Assembly (NCBI GenBank): GCA_013540605.1
Contig: JABVCK010000028.1
Span: 124,001 to 188,000, forward strand
From: Bacillota bacterium
Lineage (GTDB): Bacteria > Bacillota > Clostridia > Ch29
Reading direction: 5' to 3'
DNA: 64,000 nucleotides
Of this stretch, positions 56,108 to 64,000 are shown in pieces (within the stretch, counting starts at the first letter, position 1; the number at the start of each line of letters is the position of its first letter). The notes beneath the pieces were generated by a model. The model was not told the origin of the DNA and ran no database searches. It saw nothing but the letters and a program-made list of their open reading frames with translations. The position numbers and the translations under genes were made by a program.

Positions 56108-57649
56108 TTATCTCATGAACAGGATATTGCCTTCCTTAATGGTTGCCATAACCTTTATATCTTTAATATGGGCTTTGTTTACCTTTAGAGGATTTTGATC
56201 CAATACTACCAGATCTCCAAGTTTTCCCACTTCTATGCTTCCCTTCTGCTTTTCTTCAAAAACAGCCTTTGCTCCGTTTATGGTATAGAATTTAAGCGCT
56301 TGCATGACATCAACGGAATACTCGACCTTAGGATGATTTACCGCCGTATGGATTCCCAGAATGGGATTCATGGGAGTAACATCACTGTCGGAGCCCCCTA
56401 CCACGGTGATTCTCCTCTCAAGTATTTTCTTCAAGGGGTTTGTCCTTCTACTCCTTTCTGGGCCCAGCCTTGTTTCATACATACCGTTCTTATTTCCCCA
56501 GAAATATTCATAGGCAGGCTGCATGGAGAGTATCAGTCCCAATCGGGCTGCCCTATCAATATGCTCTTCGAGCGGCAGTTCAAAGTGTTCTATACGGTGG
56601 CGGTGGTCCTCCCTTGGATATATAGATTGTGCATATTCATAGGCATTCAATATCTGTTCTATGGCTCTGGTACCTATGGCATGAACAGTTACTTGAAGGT
56701 GACTGGTATGGGCATTCAACACAAATTCATTTAAATCCTCCTGGCTAAAAAACAGGACGCCGCTGGTTGAGGAGTCATCGCTGTAGGCTTCGGTTAAGGC
56801 TGCCGTCCTTGACCCAAAGGAACCGTCAAGGAATATGCATCCCCCAATCCTGGACAAATTCTTATTTAGAATCTTCTCTATATTTACAGTTTGATAAAAC
56901 AATACTACATCTATTGGGAAAACTTCTTTGTTATTGAATATCATCTCCGCATCCTTGTCATGGAAGGTAAAACCTCCTTCCATGGCATTCAATGTAGTTA
57001 TCCCATTTTCAACAGCCTTGTTCAGGGCTTTATTAACCGCCTTAAGCCTCGTCTGGTCAGAGATGGTGTTGAAGATTTGATTCCGAACCAGAGCACCGGC
57101 TTTTCCCGTTAGCAAGCCTGTAGGAAGATTTCTTTCATCCCTAGCTATGCCCTCAAGATTGTAGGGTAGACTCAGCTGGTGCAGGGCCAGGGAATTGACA
57201 ACGCTTGTATGATATTCCACTCTGTTGATCCAAACGGGATTATTGGGCGCACATTCATCCAGTTCATACCGGGTGGGCATCCTTTGTTCTTCAAGGCGTA
57301 ATTCGTCAAACCCTATACCCCTAATCAATTTTCCGGGCGGCATATTTTGGGCCTTTTTTTCTATCAGCACAAGCAATTCGTTTATGCTTTTTACATTGCT
57401 CAAATTCACATCCAGCATATTCAGGCCGGTTTGTACCAGATGGACATGGCTGTCATAAAAGCCCGGCAGCACGGTTTTCCCATCTAAATCAAGGACTTCA
57501 TTGGCATAATCCAAATATTTTTTATACCCTTCGCCATCTCCCAGGTCGATTATTTTCCCCTGGCTTACTGCTATCCAGTTGCATATTGTATTATTGTCAT
57601 CCATAGTCAGCACTGTGCCATCATATACGACTAAGTCTATCTCTCCCAT
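56108..57649 (-). CDS. YtcJ-type amidohydrolase (Amidohydro_3)
   Basis: The 513-residue metal-dependent hydrolase starts at ATG 57649 (MGEIDLVVYDG). Seen: composite-domain start TVLTMDDNNTICNWIAVSQG, metal motif VLPGFYDSHVHLVQTG, FLDGSFGSRTAALTEAY, VTVHAIGTRAIEQILNAYE, HRIEHFELP and the C-terminal GGSDSDVTPMNPILGIHTAV. Members split N-formimino, exoenzyme or amide substrates, and the true substrate is mostly unknown. It sits between the M20 peptidase and the SARP-like regulator on one strand. Confidence 0.88.
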   Translation of the reverse strand: MGEIDLVVYDGTVLTMDDNNTICNWIAVSQGKIIDLGDGEGYKKYLDYANEVLDLDGKTVLPGFYDSHVHLVQTGLNMLDVNLSNVKSINELLVLIEKKAQNMPPGKLIRGIGFDELRLEEQRMPTRYELDECAPNNPVWINRVEYHTSVVNSLALHQLSLPYNLEGIARDERNLPTGLLTGKAGALVRNQIFNTISDQTRLKAVNKALNKAVENGITTLNAMEGGFTFHDKDAEMIFNNKEVFPIDVVLFYQTVNIEKILNKNLSRIGGCIFLDGSFGSRTAALTEAYSDDSSTSGVLFFSQEDLNEFVLNAHTSHLQVTVHAIGTRAIEQILNAYEYAQSIYPREDHRHRIEHFELPLEEHIDRAARLGLILSMQPAYEYFWGNKNGMYETRLGPERSRRTNPLKKILERRITVVGGSDSDVTPMNPILGIHTAVNHPKVEYSVDVMQALKFYTINGAKAVFEEKQKGSIEVGKLGDLVVLDQNPLKVNKAHIKDIKVMATIKEGNILFMR

Positions 57650-57808
57650 ATTCATCACCCTTTCCCATGCCACCATAAAGACAGCTTTAGAGTATACCCA
57701 TAGATTTATATTCGACAAATTCTTTCTATACCTTTTTTTCTTGTTGTTTTTTTCAATTTTTTCCCCAACATGCATATGAACCAGCATTTGCTGGTTCATA
57801 TAATATGA

Positions 57809-59014
57809 TTATGACAATGTTCTGCAAAGAAAATCATAGATTACCTCTGCCGTCTTCACGACACTGTACAGTGAAACATATTCGTCGCCCGTATGATAAT
57901 TTTCTCCCCATGGGCCGAATACAAAAGTAGGCAGTTTTGCCCTAGCCCCCAGATGATTAAAATCTCCTATGCTGGAGAAATATGCTATTTCGCCGGGCTT
58001 ACCCGTCACAGCCGTGATGCTTTCCTGCAGTTTTTGTGTGTAGGGATGGGATTCTTCTACTATATACGGCTCAAAGCCTCCATTCTGTGGATGGGGTGCA
58101 TCCCTGAATTTCATGACTGCAGTGCCCTTAATATTCGCCCGTCTAATGGCTTCCTGCAGCTCTTCCTCCAGGCATTCCCGGCTTTCCCCCCTGACCACAT
58201 GTCTGAATACCGTAAAAGAAGCTTTATCTGCCACACTGCAGACAGCTCCTCCGCCTTCCGCTTTGATTATGCAAATTGACCCCGTACCCAATTTTTCATC
58301 TGTTATCAACTTTGAATTCTTTAACTCCATCATAACCCTGGCTGCTTCCACAACTGCATTGATACCCTGCTCCGGGTTTGCAGCATGGGCCGATTTCCCT
58401 GTAAATTCCACCGTATAATTCCATCCTCCCCTGGCTCCGAGGCAAAGGCACGGAAAACTAACTCCGGTAAATCCGCTGCTGGGCTCAGGTACTATGGCCA
58501 CATCCACTCCGTCAGCCATACCATCCATAATTATAGCGTCAGTTCCCAATCCATAGGGCCCTTCTTCATCGGATACCAGGGTATAGAGTATCTCTCCGTT
58601 AAAATCCTTAACGGTATTGATAAATGCTTCTAAGGCCAGCATTATGGCGGCCGAACCGGATTTCATATCCAGAGAGCCTAGTCCGTAAAGCCGGTCTCCT
58701 TCTATGGTGGCTTTCAGCGGGTTCTTTGTCCAGCTTTCACAAATTTCAACCGTATCCATATGGCCGTTCAATAGGATTCTGGGACCTTTTTCATTCCCCT
58801 TAATTCTCCCCACCACATTGATTCCATTAAAATTTGTTATCCTTTTTTCATAATAACGATGATATTCAGCCGGGATATCCCTTTCCCGGAACCAGTTATA
58901 AGCAAACTCCATGATTTCTTTCTCACGAAAATACGGACTATAAATCTCGACCAACTGTGTAAGTAGTTCAATTACTCTATCACGATTAATATACCTGTCT
59001 GCTCTAACGGTCAT
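57809..59014 (-). CDS. M20-family metallopeptidase / amino-acylase
   Basis: The 401-residue ArgE/DapE/YgeY-type zinc enzyme has ILLNGHMDTVEICESW with the first zinc His-Asp, LYGLGSLDMKSGSAAIML with the bridging Asp, VSDEEGPYGLGTD with the catalytic Glu pair, the dimerisation lid with GKSAHAANPEQGINAV and the last His in GENYHTGDEY. It probably cleaves a dipeptide or N-acyl amino acid. A hairpin (57781-57799, aaccagc/gctggtt) follows the stop. Confidence 0.9.
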   Translation of the reverse strand: MTVRADRYINRDRVIELLTQLVEIYSPYFREKEIMEFAYNWFRERDIPAEYHRYYEKRITNFNGINVVGRIKGNEKGPRILLNGHMDTVEICESWTKNPLKATIEGDRLYGLGSLDMKSGSAAIMLALEAFINTVKDFNGEILYTLVSDEEGPYGLGTDAIIMDGMADGVDVAIVPEPSSGFTGVSFPCLCLGARGGWNYTVEFTGKSAHAANPEQGINAVVEAARVMMELKNSKLITDEKLGTGSICIIKAEGGGAVCSVADKASFTVFRHVVRGESRECLEEELQEAIRRANIKGTAVMKFRDAPHPQNGGFEPYIVEESHPYTQKLQESITAVTGKPGEIAYFSSIGDFNHLGARAKLPTFVFGPWGENYHTGDEYVSLYSVVKTAEVIYDFLCRTLS

Positions 59015-59163
59015 TTCTATGTTTAACCCCCTAACAGTTAGGATAAAAAAACAATCCTGATATCATATGATTCAATAGTCAGGGACAGTCTTCATTGCAG
59101 TTATAAAACCGCAAGAAAGAATGTCCCTTGACTAAACTTGCCGAAGATATATTGTTAAATCAA

Positions 59164-60600
59164 TTATGCAGTTTCTTTCTCACCGTCATGGTAAGTCTTA
59201 ACAGACGTGATTTCTCCTTCCTTGAACATGAATTTTCCGGTTACGGCATAAATAATCGCAATGATTGGTGCCAAATATGCCAGGAACACGTAGGGAAGAT
59301 ATTCCACGGTTGCTACGCCCAGGACCCCGGTAAAGTAAACACCGCATAGCCCCCATGGTACCAGAGGTGATGTAACTGTGGCGGAATCCTCACATGTCCT
59401 GGAACAAACCTGGGGCAGCAGATTTAATCTTCTATAGGCGGGCACCAGCATTCGCCCGGGAATAATTATGGCCATGTATTGGCTGGCGGAGAACAGGTTC
59501 ACGGCTATACTGGAAAGTACATGGGTAATTATTAAGCCTTTTACATTGCTGACCAGGCCTGAAATCTTATCTAACAGCACTTCCAGCATCCTTGTCTTCT
59601 CAATAATTCCACCGAAGCTCAGAGCAATAAAACCTAACGAAATGGTCCACATCATGCTTTGGAGACCTCCGCGGCTTAACAGTTTATCTACAGCCTCTAT
59701 TCCTGTTTCTGAAGTAAAACCATAGTTCATGAAGTTAAGAACATCTGCCAGGCTGTACCCCTGGAAGATCATTGCAAATGCACCACCCACCAGGGAAGCT
59801 ATGATCATGACAGCCAGCCCCGACATCTTACGTACCGCTAAAACTATAACCAAAATTGGTGGAATTAAAGTAATAGGGCTGATGAAATAACTCTCCTTCA
59901 AACCGGTCAAGATGGCATCAACCTGCGCTGTGTCTATTGTTCCTCCCGAGAATTTTGCTCCCATTATTCCATACAGAGCCAGTGAAATAAGTACAGCAGG
60001 CCCCGTGGTGTAAATCATGCTTTTTATATGATCAAATAAATCAGCTTCAGCCACACCGGCTGCCAGGTTAGTAGAATCTGACAATGGTGACATCTTATCG
60101 CCGAATATTGCTCCGGAGACAACTGCTCCTGCGGTAATAGGCGCAGGAATTCCCAACCCATAACCTATTCCCATGAAAGCCACCCCAAAGGTTGCCCCCG
60201 TTGTCCATGAGCTTCCTGTGGCAAGGGATGCAACACAGCATACAAAACAAACGGTAAGTAGAAATACAGAAGGTGATAGAATCTTAAGTCCGTAATAGAT
60301 CAGAGTGGGTATTGTGCCCGCTGGAATCCATGACGCAATCAAAACCCCTACCATCATCAAGATCAGCATAGGCAGCATGGCTATTTGGCAGCCATAGAGG
60401 ATTCCTTCCTGAACGTCATCCCATGTATAGCCCGACATCATTGCAACGATGGCTGCCACCACAGAGGCAAGAATCAAAGTGATATGTGTGACCCAATCCG
60501 CATGTAAGACAAAAATTTGTACAAACATGGCAACACATAGGAAAAGAATAACAAATAATGCCCCTCCAAAACTAGGTCTTTTCTCTTTGATACCCGACAT
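59164..60600 (-). CDS. NhaC-family Na+/H+ antiporter
   Basis: The 478-residue membrane protein has about 11-12 hydrophobic segments. Family markers are LMMVGVLIASWIPAGTIPTL, SLATGSSWTTGATFGVAFMG, GAVVSGAIFGDKMSPLSDST, and AINLFSASQYMAII-like followed by CSRTCEDSATVTSPLVPW. Members exchange Na+ for H+ or malate/lactate-type ligands. It is first of a four-gene cluster with a peptidase, an amidohydrolase and a regulator, so it may import or export the substrate of these enzymes (inferred). The gap to the peptidase holds a dyad (59076-59137) distantly like family A. Confidence 0.9.
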   Translation of the reverse strand: MSGIKEKRPSFGGALFVILFLCVAMFVQIFVLHADWVTHITLILASVVAAIVAMMSGYTWDDVQEGILYGCQIAMLPMLILMMVGVLIASWIPAGTIPTLIYYGLKILSPSVFLLTVCFVCCVASLATGSSWTTGATFGVAFMGIGYGLGIPAPITAGAVVSGAIFGDKMSPLSDSTNLAAGVAEADLFDHIKSMIYTTGPAVLISLALYGIMGAKFSGGTIDTAQVDAILTGLKESYFISPITLIPPILVIVLAVRKMSGLAVMIIASLVGGAFAMIFQGYSLADVLNFMNYGFTSETGIEAVDKLLSRGGLQSMMWTISLGFIALSFGGIIEKTRMLEVLLDKISGLVSNVKGLIITHVLSSIAVNLFSASQYMAIIIPGRMLVPAYRRLNLLPQVCSRTCEDSATVTSPLVPWGLCGVYFTGVLGVATVEYLPYVFLAYLAPIIAIIYAVTGKFMFKEGEITSVKTYHDGEKETA

Positions 60601-60734
60601 TCACCAACACTTCCTTTCTGTATAATTTATATCAATCATATCACCGGCATGTGGGAAGGAGTGTTTTAAAAAATGTTTAATTTTTGTTTTCCTGATAAAT
60701 TTTCAGAATTTTTTTTAAACCGCATCATAACGGG

Positions 60735-60861
60735 GTCAGGCTTGTCAAAACGGAAGCAGAAGCATGGAAGCATGGGCAAGTGGAAGCATGGGCAAGTGGA
60801 AGCATGGGTGTGAAGCATGGAAGCATGGGCATGGAAGCATGGGGACGGTTCTTTTGCTTCC
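60735..60861. repeat. Family A repeat array with GGAAGCA/TGCTTCC arms
   Basis: Five to six tandem ggaagcatggg units with short spacers (caagt, tgt) lead to one complete unit: ggaagca (60833-60839), tggggacggttcttt, tgcttcc (60855-60861). The arm sequence is shared with the copy at 53461. Here the left arm alone has been amplified. Confidence 0.9.
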
Positions 60862-60992
60862 GCAGATCGCAGTCGGCAGATCGCAGATATTAAATCACAG
60901 GTCGCAGGTGCTAGGTGCTAGGTACTAGGTGCTAGGTACTAGGTGCTAGGTACTAGGTGCTAGCCACTGGCCACTGATAACTGGCAACTATG
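60862..60992. repeat. Heptamer-word repeat island (family B), inverse orientation
   Basis: CGCAGAT words are followed by AGGTGCT AGGTGCT AGGTACT AGGTGCT AGGTACT AGGTGCT AGGTACT AGGTGCT, then AGCCACT GGCCACT GATAACT GGCAACT. The 7-bp period is nearly perfect over eight units. Together with 60735-60861 it fills the 440-bp gap between the antiporter and the toxin gene, in which I see no gene. Confidence 0.9.
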
Positions 60993-61044
60993 AAAAAGTA
61001 CCGCCAACACAGACGGTACTTCCTTTTAATGCCAGTCTATCTCA

Positions 61045-61347
61045 TCACTTTATAACCCTGGTTAAATCCATTTTGGCATTGATAATTCGGTGAATTTCAA
61101 TCGTATCTTCTAACACAACATAAAATACCAGGTATTTATCAACTACCATTTTTCGATATCGAAAACCCATTATATCTATTGGATATTCTTCACACATCAA
61201 GGAAAATTCTTTCAAAGTATTGATTTTGTCAATGATTCTATCATATTGTTTTATAGCTGTGCTTTGGTAGAATTGGGATAGATAATCAATCATATCTGCC
61301 AAATCAACCTTTGCAGTAGGAAGCATGCTAATTTTATAGCTTTTCAA
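61045..61347 (-). CDS. RelE/ParE-family toxin
   Basis: The 100-residue toxin has YKISMLPTAKVDLADMIDYL, then a basic strand-rich part GFRYRKMVVDKYLVFYVVLE and IHRIINAKMDLTRVI. Members either cleave mRNA at the ribosome or poison gyrase. Sequence alone does not decide which. It overlaps the antitoxin gene by 14 nt and is downstream of it. Confidence 0.88.
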   Translation of the reverse strand: MKSYKISMLPTAKVDLADMIDYLSQFYQSTAIKQYDRIIDKINTLKEFSLMCEEYPIDIMGFRYRKMVVDKYLVFYVVLEDTIEIHRIINAKMDLTRVIK

Positions 61348-61606
61348 TCAGTTTTTCCCTCATTTCTTTAGATACTTCATCAAAATCATATCTAGCATCT
61401 GTTGATTTTGCTTCCAATGCAGCTTCTTTTAATTTTTCATAAATCATAATATCCAACTTATACTTTTCATAGGCTTCCATACTCATGACAACCATATCGC
61501 CATAGCCATTTTTAGTAAGAAATACCGGTTCAGCGGTTTCATGAACAATTCTCGATATATCGGCAAAGTTATTTCTTAAATCTGATACTGGTCTAATATG
61601 CGGCAT
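61334..61606 (-). CDS. Phd/YefM-family antitoxin
   Basis: The 90-residue antitoxin has the Phd/YefM N-terminal dimer and DNA-binding part (PVSDLRNNFADISRIVHETA, PVFLTKNGYGDMVVMSMEAY). A charged flexible tail neutralises the toxin. ATG 61606 follows AAGGGGTGG. The pair probably represses its own promoter just upstream (AATTATGCTATACTAATTAA region). The region 61607-61796 has no other gene. Confidence 0.88.
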   Translation of the reverse strand: MPHIRPVSDLRNNFADISRIVHETAEPVFLTKNGYGDMVVMSMEAYEKYKLDIMIYEKLKEAALEAKSTDARYDFDEVSKEMREKLIEKL

Positions 61607-61796
61607 AATACCACCCCTTAATTAGTATAGCATAATTTTATCATAATTATGCTAATTCATCAATTGAGTTTTAAGGATTTAGGGGTATTTTCTTTTTTAC
61701 TCCCACTCTATCACCAAACTTTATCTTGAGGTTATTCCTCTTGATTTCAGTTATTTCTATTGTCTCATATTCTCATATTATTGTCTATTTTTGAGT

Positions 61797-62036
61797 TTAA
61801 CAATTATTTTGTTTGAAAATTGTCAGTACCTTGAACTGCCATTCTCCCGGTATAGCTCCTGTTGATGTGAAGGTGAAGTCCTTCTCTGTTCCCTCGGTTA
61901 CCTTGCCTGGTATCTCATGGCCTCTGTTGGTGTCAAAAAATCGGAGGCTCTCTTTGTGAATGTGTACGTCCAGCGCTATTCCGGTGAAGTCCTTCTCTTC
62001 CGGAAATCTAAAAACATATACAGCTCTTTTGTCCAT
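61797..62036 (-). CDS. 79-residue protein of unknown function, phage-type context
   Basis: ATG 62036 follows ATAGGAGGTG. The sequence YVFRFPEEKDFTGIALDVHI and GEWQFKVLTIFKQ suggests a small all-beta protein. No motif is recognised. It is downstream of a phage replication-type gene on the same strand. Confidence 0.6.
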   Translation of the reverse strand: MDKRAVYVFRFPEEKDFTGIALDVHIHKESLRFFDTNRGHEIPGKVTEGTEKDFTFTSTGAIPGEWQFKVLTIFKQNNC

Positions 62037-62082
62037 AACCAGGCACCTCCTATTCCTAAAAATAAAGCCATGTATCGTGAAA

Positions 62083-62124
62083 GCACCGTGCTTTTACTGT
62101 GCCCTTTTGGTGCCTGCACGGTGC
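62083..62124. promoter_or_regulatory. Inverted pair GCACCGTGC / GCACGGTGC, candidate operator or hairpin
   Basis: gcaccgtgc (62083-62091) and its reverse complement gcacggtgc (62116-62124) are 24 bp apart, with further gtgcc/ggcac words between. It lies between the two phage-type genes at 61797 and 62170. No T-tract follows. Confidence 0.4.
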
Positions 62125-62169
62125 CTATACCATGTTATTATACTATAACCTCATCCACCTGTAAAATAC

Positions 62170-62967
62170 CTATTGAAATTTCGGTGGTGGTATTTGGCTT
62201 GACTTCTTACAGGAGAGTGGATTCCGGTATTTGTTGAAATTCATAATCTGGATATAACTGTTGCCATCTGCATGGTAGCGCACGATAAAGCGGTTATCGT
62301 GCAGCTTCTGCAGCATTTCGTCAACCTGGCTGGCGGTTACATCATCGTACCCCATTATCATTTTTTTGATTTTCCTTGGTTTGTCCTCCAGGCGTCCTTC
62401 CCTACCTGCTATGCACCATAACCCTATGAATAAAAGGCGGGTCAATGGTGGAAGCTCGCCCATGGTATCCTTATTGAAAATGATTTGCTGTATGCTGCGT
62501 ATTTGTTCCATCTGCCTGTGAAACTCAGGGGATAAGTGTATTTTGTTCATTTTGTTTTTCTCCTCTCCAAATATGCGATTAAACTCTTTTTCTCCGATGT
62601 ATCCAGCTGCCGCCCAGCAGAAGTCTTCTCCGAGCTCTGCGTCTTCGCAGTGAATTTCAATGTTGCCATTCTCAAGCCTGGTGTATTCTGCATCCATAAT
62701 GCTTTTGTACTTCTCTATGCCGTAGTCGGTTATTCTGCAGTCTTCGTCCCATACAAATGATGCCGGCATGCCGCACCCTCCAATAATCAAGTCGCAGTCG
62801 ATTTCTTCTCCGCTGCGTAAAAGGTCTAAAAAGTTACTCATGCGGTTAAATTCGATTACAACCGGTTCTCCATCGTTGCAATCAGGGCAAATGACACGAA
62901 CCTCCTTGCCGTTGAGGGTGCTCACCTCGCATCCACATTTGTGGCATTTAAAAATCGCAAAACTCAT
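62170..62967 (-). CDS. Zinc-ribbon protein joined to a phage replication-type winged-helix region
   Basis: The 265 residues start at ATG 62967 after AAAGGAGGAACG. Residues 1-35 carry two CxxC pairs (FKCHKCGCEV, VICPDCND), a zinc ribbon. The middle (about 40-150) is acidic and unassigned. From about residue 160 the sequence IRSIQQIIFNKDTMGELPPL and LLFIGLWCIAGREGRLEDKP, then FIVRYHADGNSYIQIMNFNK, is the N-terminal domain of phage replication-initiator (DnaD-type) proteins, which normally starts near its own Met. It then stops early, so it looks like an in-frame fusion that lacks the usual C-terminal part. Confidence 0.6.
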   Translation of the reverse strand: MSFAIFKCHKCGCEVSTLNGKEVRVICPDCNDGEPVVIEFNRMSNFLDLLRSGEEIDCDLIIGGCGMPASFVWDEDCRITDYGIEKYKSIMDAEYTRLENGNIEIHCEDAELGEDFCWAAAGYIGEKEFNRIFGEEKNKMNKIHLSPEFHRQMEQIRSIQQIIFNKDTMGELPPLTRLLFIGLWCIAGREGRLEDKPRKIKKMIMGYDDVTASQVDEMLQKLHDNRFIVRYHADGNSYIQIMNFNKYRNPLSCKKSSQIPPPKFQ

Positions 62968-63058
62968 TTTCGTTCCTCCTTTTCGGTATTCTGCCTGCTC
63001 CTGGTTGGTTATCCACCCGCGCCGCGTGGAGGCGGCAGGCTTGAGGGTACCGGCGGTC

Positions 63059-63481
63059 TTATTTTACCGCCGTCATGTAGTCGTAAAGTTTGGCCTTCAG
63101 GGTAAGGATCATGGATTCCTGCATCGTGGCTTTTACTCTCCAGTACTCCTCTTTCTGGAGGATGTCGGCGAGTTTGGTTTGAAGTCTCTCGATCTCTTTA
63201 TTCAGGTCCTCGATGTTGGTCTGCATCAACTTAATCTTATTTTGATCATTCTGTCTGGCAGTCTTCATCTCTTGTAATTGCTTCTGGTACTTTCCCTCGG
63301 CTGTGTGCGCCTGGTCGATGTAATACTGCGTGGTGTAGGCTGCGTCGTCGTCGATGTTTCGCTCAGCAATCTCAAAGGCTCCGGTGAATGCTGCTGCCAG
63401 GTAGCTGTTTTCGCCAAGCTCGGCGACCATCTTTCTGATCTTCTCCAGGGTGTTGCGCTCCGCTTCCTTCGTGGCTATCAT
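63059..63481 (-). CDS. 140-residue coiled-coil protein, phage-type
   Basis: ATG 63481 follows AAGGAGG. Residues about 65-115 form a heptad coiled coil (QKQLQEMKTARQNDQNKIKL, IEDLNKEIERLQTKLADIL). The N-terminal part contains EKIRKMVAELGENSYLAAAF, a segment seen in small phage proteins. Function unknown. Its ATG overlaps the TGA of the preceding frame (ATGA). Confidence 0.65.
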   Translation of the reverse strand: MIATKEAERNTLEKIRKMVAELGENSYLAAAFTGAFEIAERNIDDDAAYTTQYYIDQAHTAEGKYQKQLQEMKTARQNDQNKIKLMQTNIEDLNKEIERLQTKLADILQKEEYWRVKATMQESMILTLKAKLYDYMTAVK

Positions 63482-63630
63482 CGTTGTGCCTCCTTCTTGC
63501 TGATCCAGTTTTCCTTTGCCTGTCTGCAGGCTTCAAGGGTGGGTCTTACGCAGGAGAATAACTCTCCATCTGTGTGCCGGTAGTCGTATTGTACTGCTGT
63601 CTTCCTTGTGATGTTGCTTAATGAAATATA
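63478..63630 (-). CDS. Small phage-type protein, 5' end uncertain
   Basis: The frame ending at 63478 encodes AVQYDYRHTDGELFSCVRPT, then LEACRQAKENWISKKEAQR, which reads like a real short phage protein. Upstream the frame stays open to 63723 but offers neither an ATG nor a ribosome binding site near a plausible start, so the 5' end is unknown or lost. Confidence 0.45.
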   Translation of the reverse strand, partial: YISLSNITRKTAVQYDYRHTDGELFSCVRPTLEACRQAKENWISKKEAQR

Positions 63631-63837
63631 AGATGATTTGGAGGTGGGGGTTGGTAGAAATGGGGCTATACAAACTAATCTCGTAGCGGCGGCAATAAGT
63701 TTGACATTGACGTTGCTGTACAAGGTGATATTGAGGAGGTTTCATTGAAAACTCGAGATAAACATAAAAAAACACCCCCGCCAGTGGCAGGAGCACATCC
63801 TAACCATATTCTGTCACATCGGGCGGGAGGTGTCAAG

Positions 63838-64000
63838 ATGAAGTTAAAAAGAGCAACATACAGGCACATAGAGGCAGAAATACATGCGTACTATGATACA
63901 CTGCAAGCAATAAAGGACTTGCGGCGGGATATAATCCTGGCTGGTCGGCAGGAGGCATATGGGGCGGTAGTCGGCGAGAGATACGCTGGAACCAGCATAG
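63838..64000 (+). CDS. Start of a phage ArpU/RinA-like (DUF1492-type) protein, runs off the right edge
   Basis: ATG 63838 follows GGGAGGTG with a 5-nt spacer. The first 54 residues (MKLKRATYRHIEAEIHAYYD, then TLQAIKDLRRDIIL) match the opening of small phage late-transcription regulators of the ArpU/RinA/DUF1492 type found near the terminase genes. The frame is also open back to a TTG at 63745 with its own GAGGAGG, so a 31-residue longer form is possible. Genes to its left run the other way. Confidence 0.65.
   Translation, partial: MKLKRATYRHIEAEIHAYYDTLQAIKDLRRDIILAGRQEAYGAVVGERYAGTSI

Noticed and set aside
60735-60992. Possible CRISPR array in the repetitive stretch
   Set aside because: The repeated units are 7-18 bp and contiguous or separated by 3-5 bp. 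There are no spacers of uniform 30-40 bp length and no cas genes.

Overview
This is a chromosomal segment of an endospore-forming, motile, anaerobic-type Firmicute, most likely class Clostridia. The evidence is gerM in the Bacillus-type order gerM-rph-rdgB-yfcE, a three-subunit GatCAB amidotransferase, PurS/PurQ/short PurL, a guanine riboswitch, strong AGGAGG-type ribosome binding sites with several TTG and GTG starts, two chemoreceptors and a PAS-GGDEF-HD-GYP protein. I cannot name the genus. Almost all housekeeping genes are on the minus strand.

Layout. 0-2.5 kb: a SIR2-NACHT (STAND NTPase) gene of the anti-phage type, broken by a 10-bp tandem duplication, then a 14-codon micro-ORF. 2.5-3.2 kb: seven tRNA genes with a consensus promoter and terminator. 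3.2-11.4 kb: yfcE, rdgB, rph, gerM, a UPF0316 membrane protein, a cell-wall amidase, an AIR-synthase-like protein and an unknown protein. 11.4-12.1 kb: a scar of three gene remnants. 12.2-19.5 kb: two chemoreceptors, a methyltransferase, an endonuclease III homologue and a cyclic-di-GMP protein. 19.6-30.8 kb: gatCAB, ligA, a TnpB element, a cupin, an ArsA-like ATPase and pcrA. 31-36.5 kb: two joined gene remnants and a complete liv-type ABC transporter. 36.8-41.3 kb: glnA, an Lrp/AsnC regulator, a 2-hydroxyacid dehydrogenase, a YerC/TrpR-like regulator and two small proteins. 41.4-52.1 kb: purECSQLFMNHD under a guanine riboswitch. 52.3-60.6 kb: a tartrate/D-malate-type dehydrogenase, apgM, and a cluster NhaC antiporter / M20 peptidase / amidohydrolase / SARP-like regulator. 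61-64 kb: a toxin-antitoxin pair and phage-type genes running off the right edge.

As far as I recall the B. subtilis map, the order pur operon - AsnC-type regulator - TrpR-like YerC - pcrA - ligA - gatCAB is shared with it, so the spine of 19.6-52 kb looks ancestral. The liv/glnA block, the ArsA pair, the TnpB element and the repeat-rich remnants look like later insertions.

Two intergenic repeat families stand out. Family A is a hairpin with a conserved loop (GGGGACGGTTCTT or its complement) closed by stems whose sequence differs from copy to copy while both sides stay complementary (GACAC/GTGTC, TATATCA/TGATATA, GGAAGCA/TGCTTCC, GACAAAC/GTTTGTC). Family B consists of islands of imperfect 7-bp tandem words (CAGTGGC, TAGCACC, GGGAACT, CTGTGAT and similar), several with a shared internal core. 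Both are concentrated where gene remnants lie. The family A hairpins and the disrupted SIR2-NACHT gene are the observations most worth following up.
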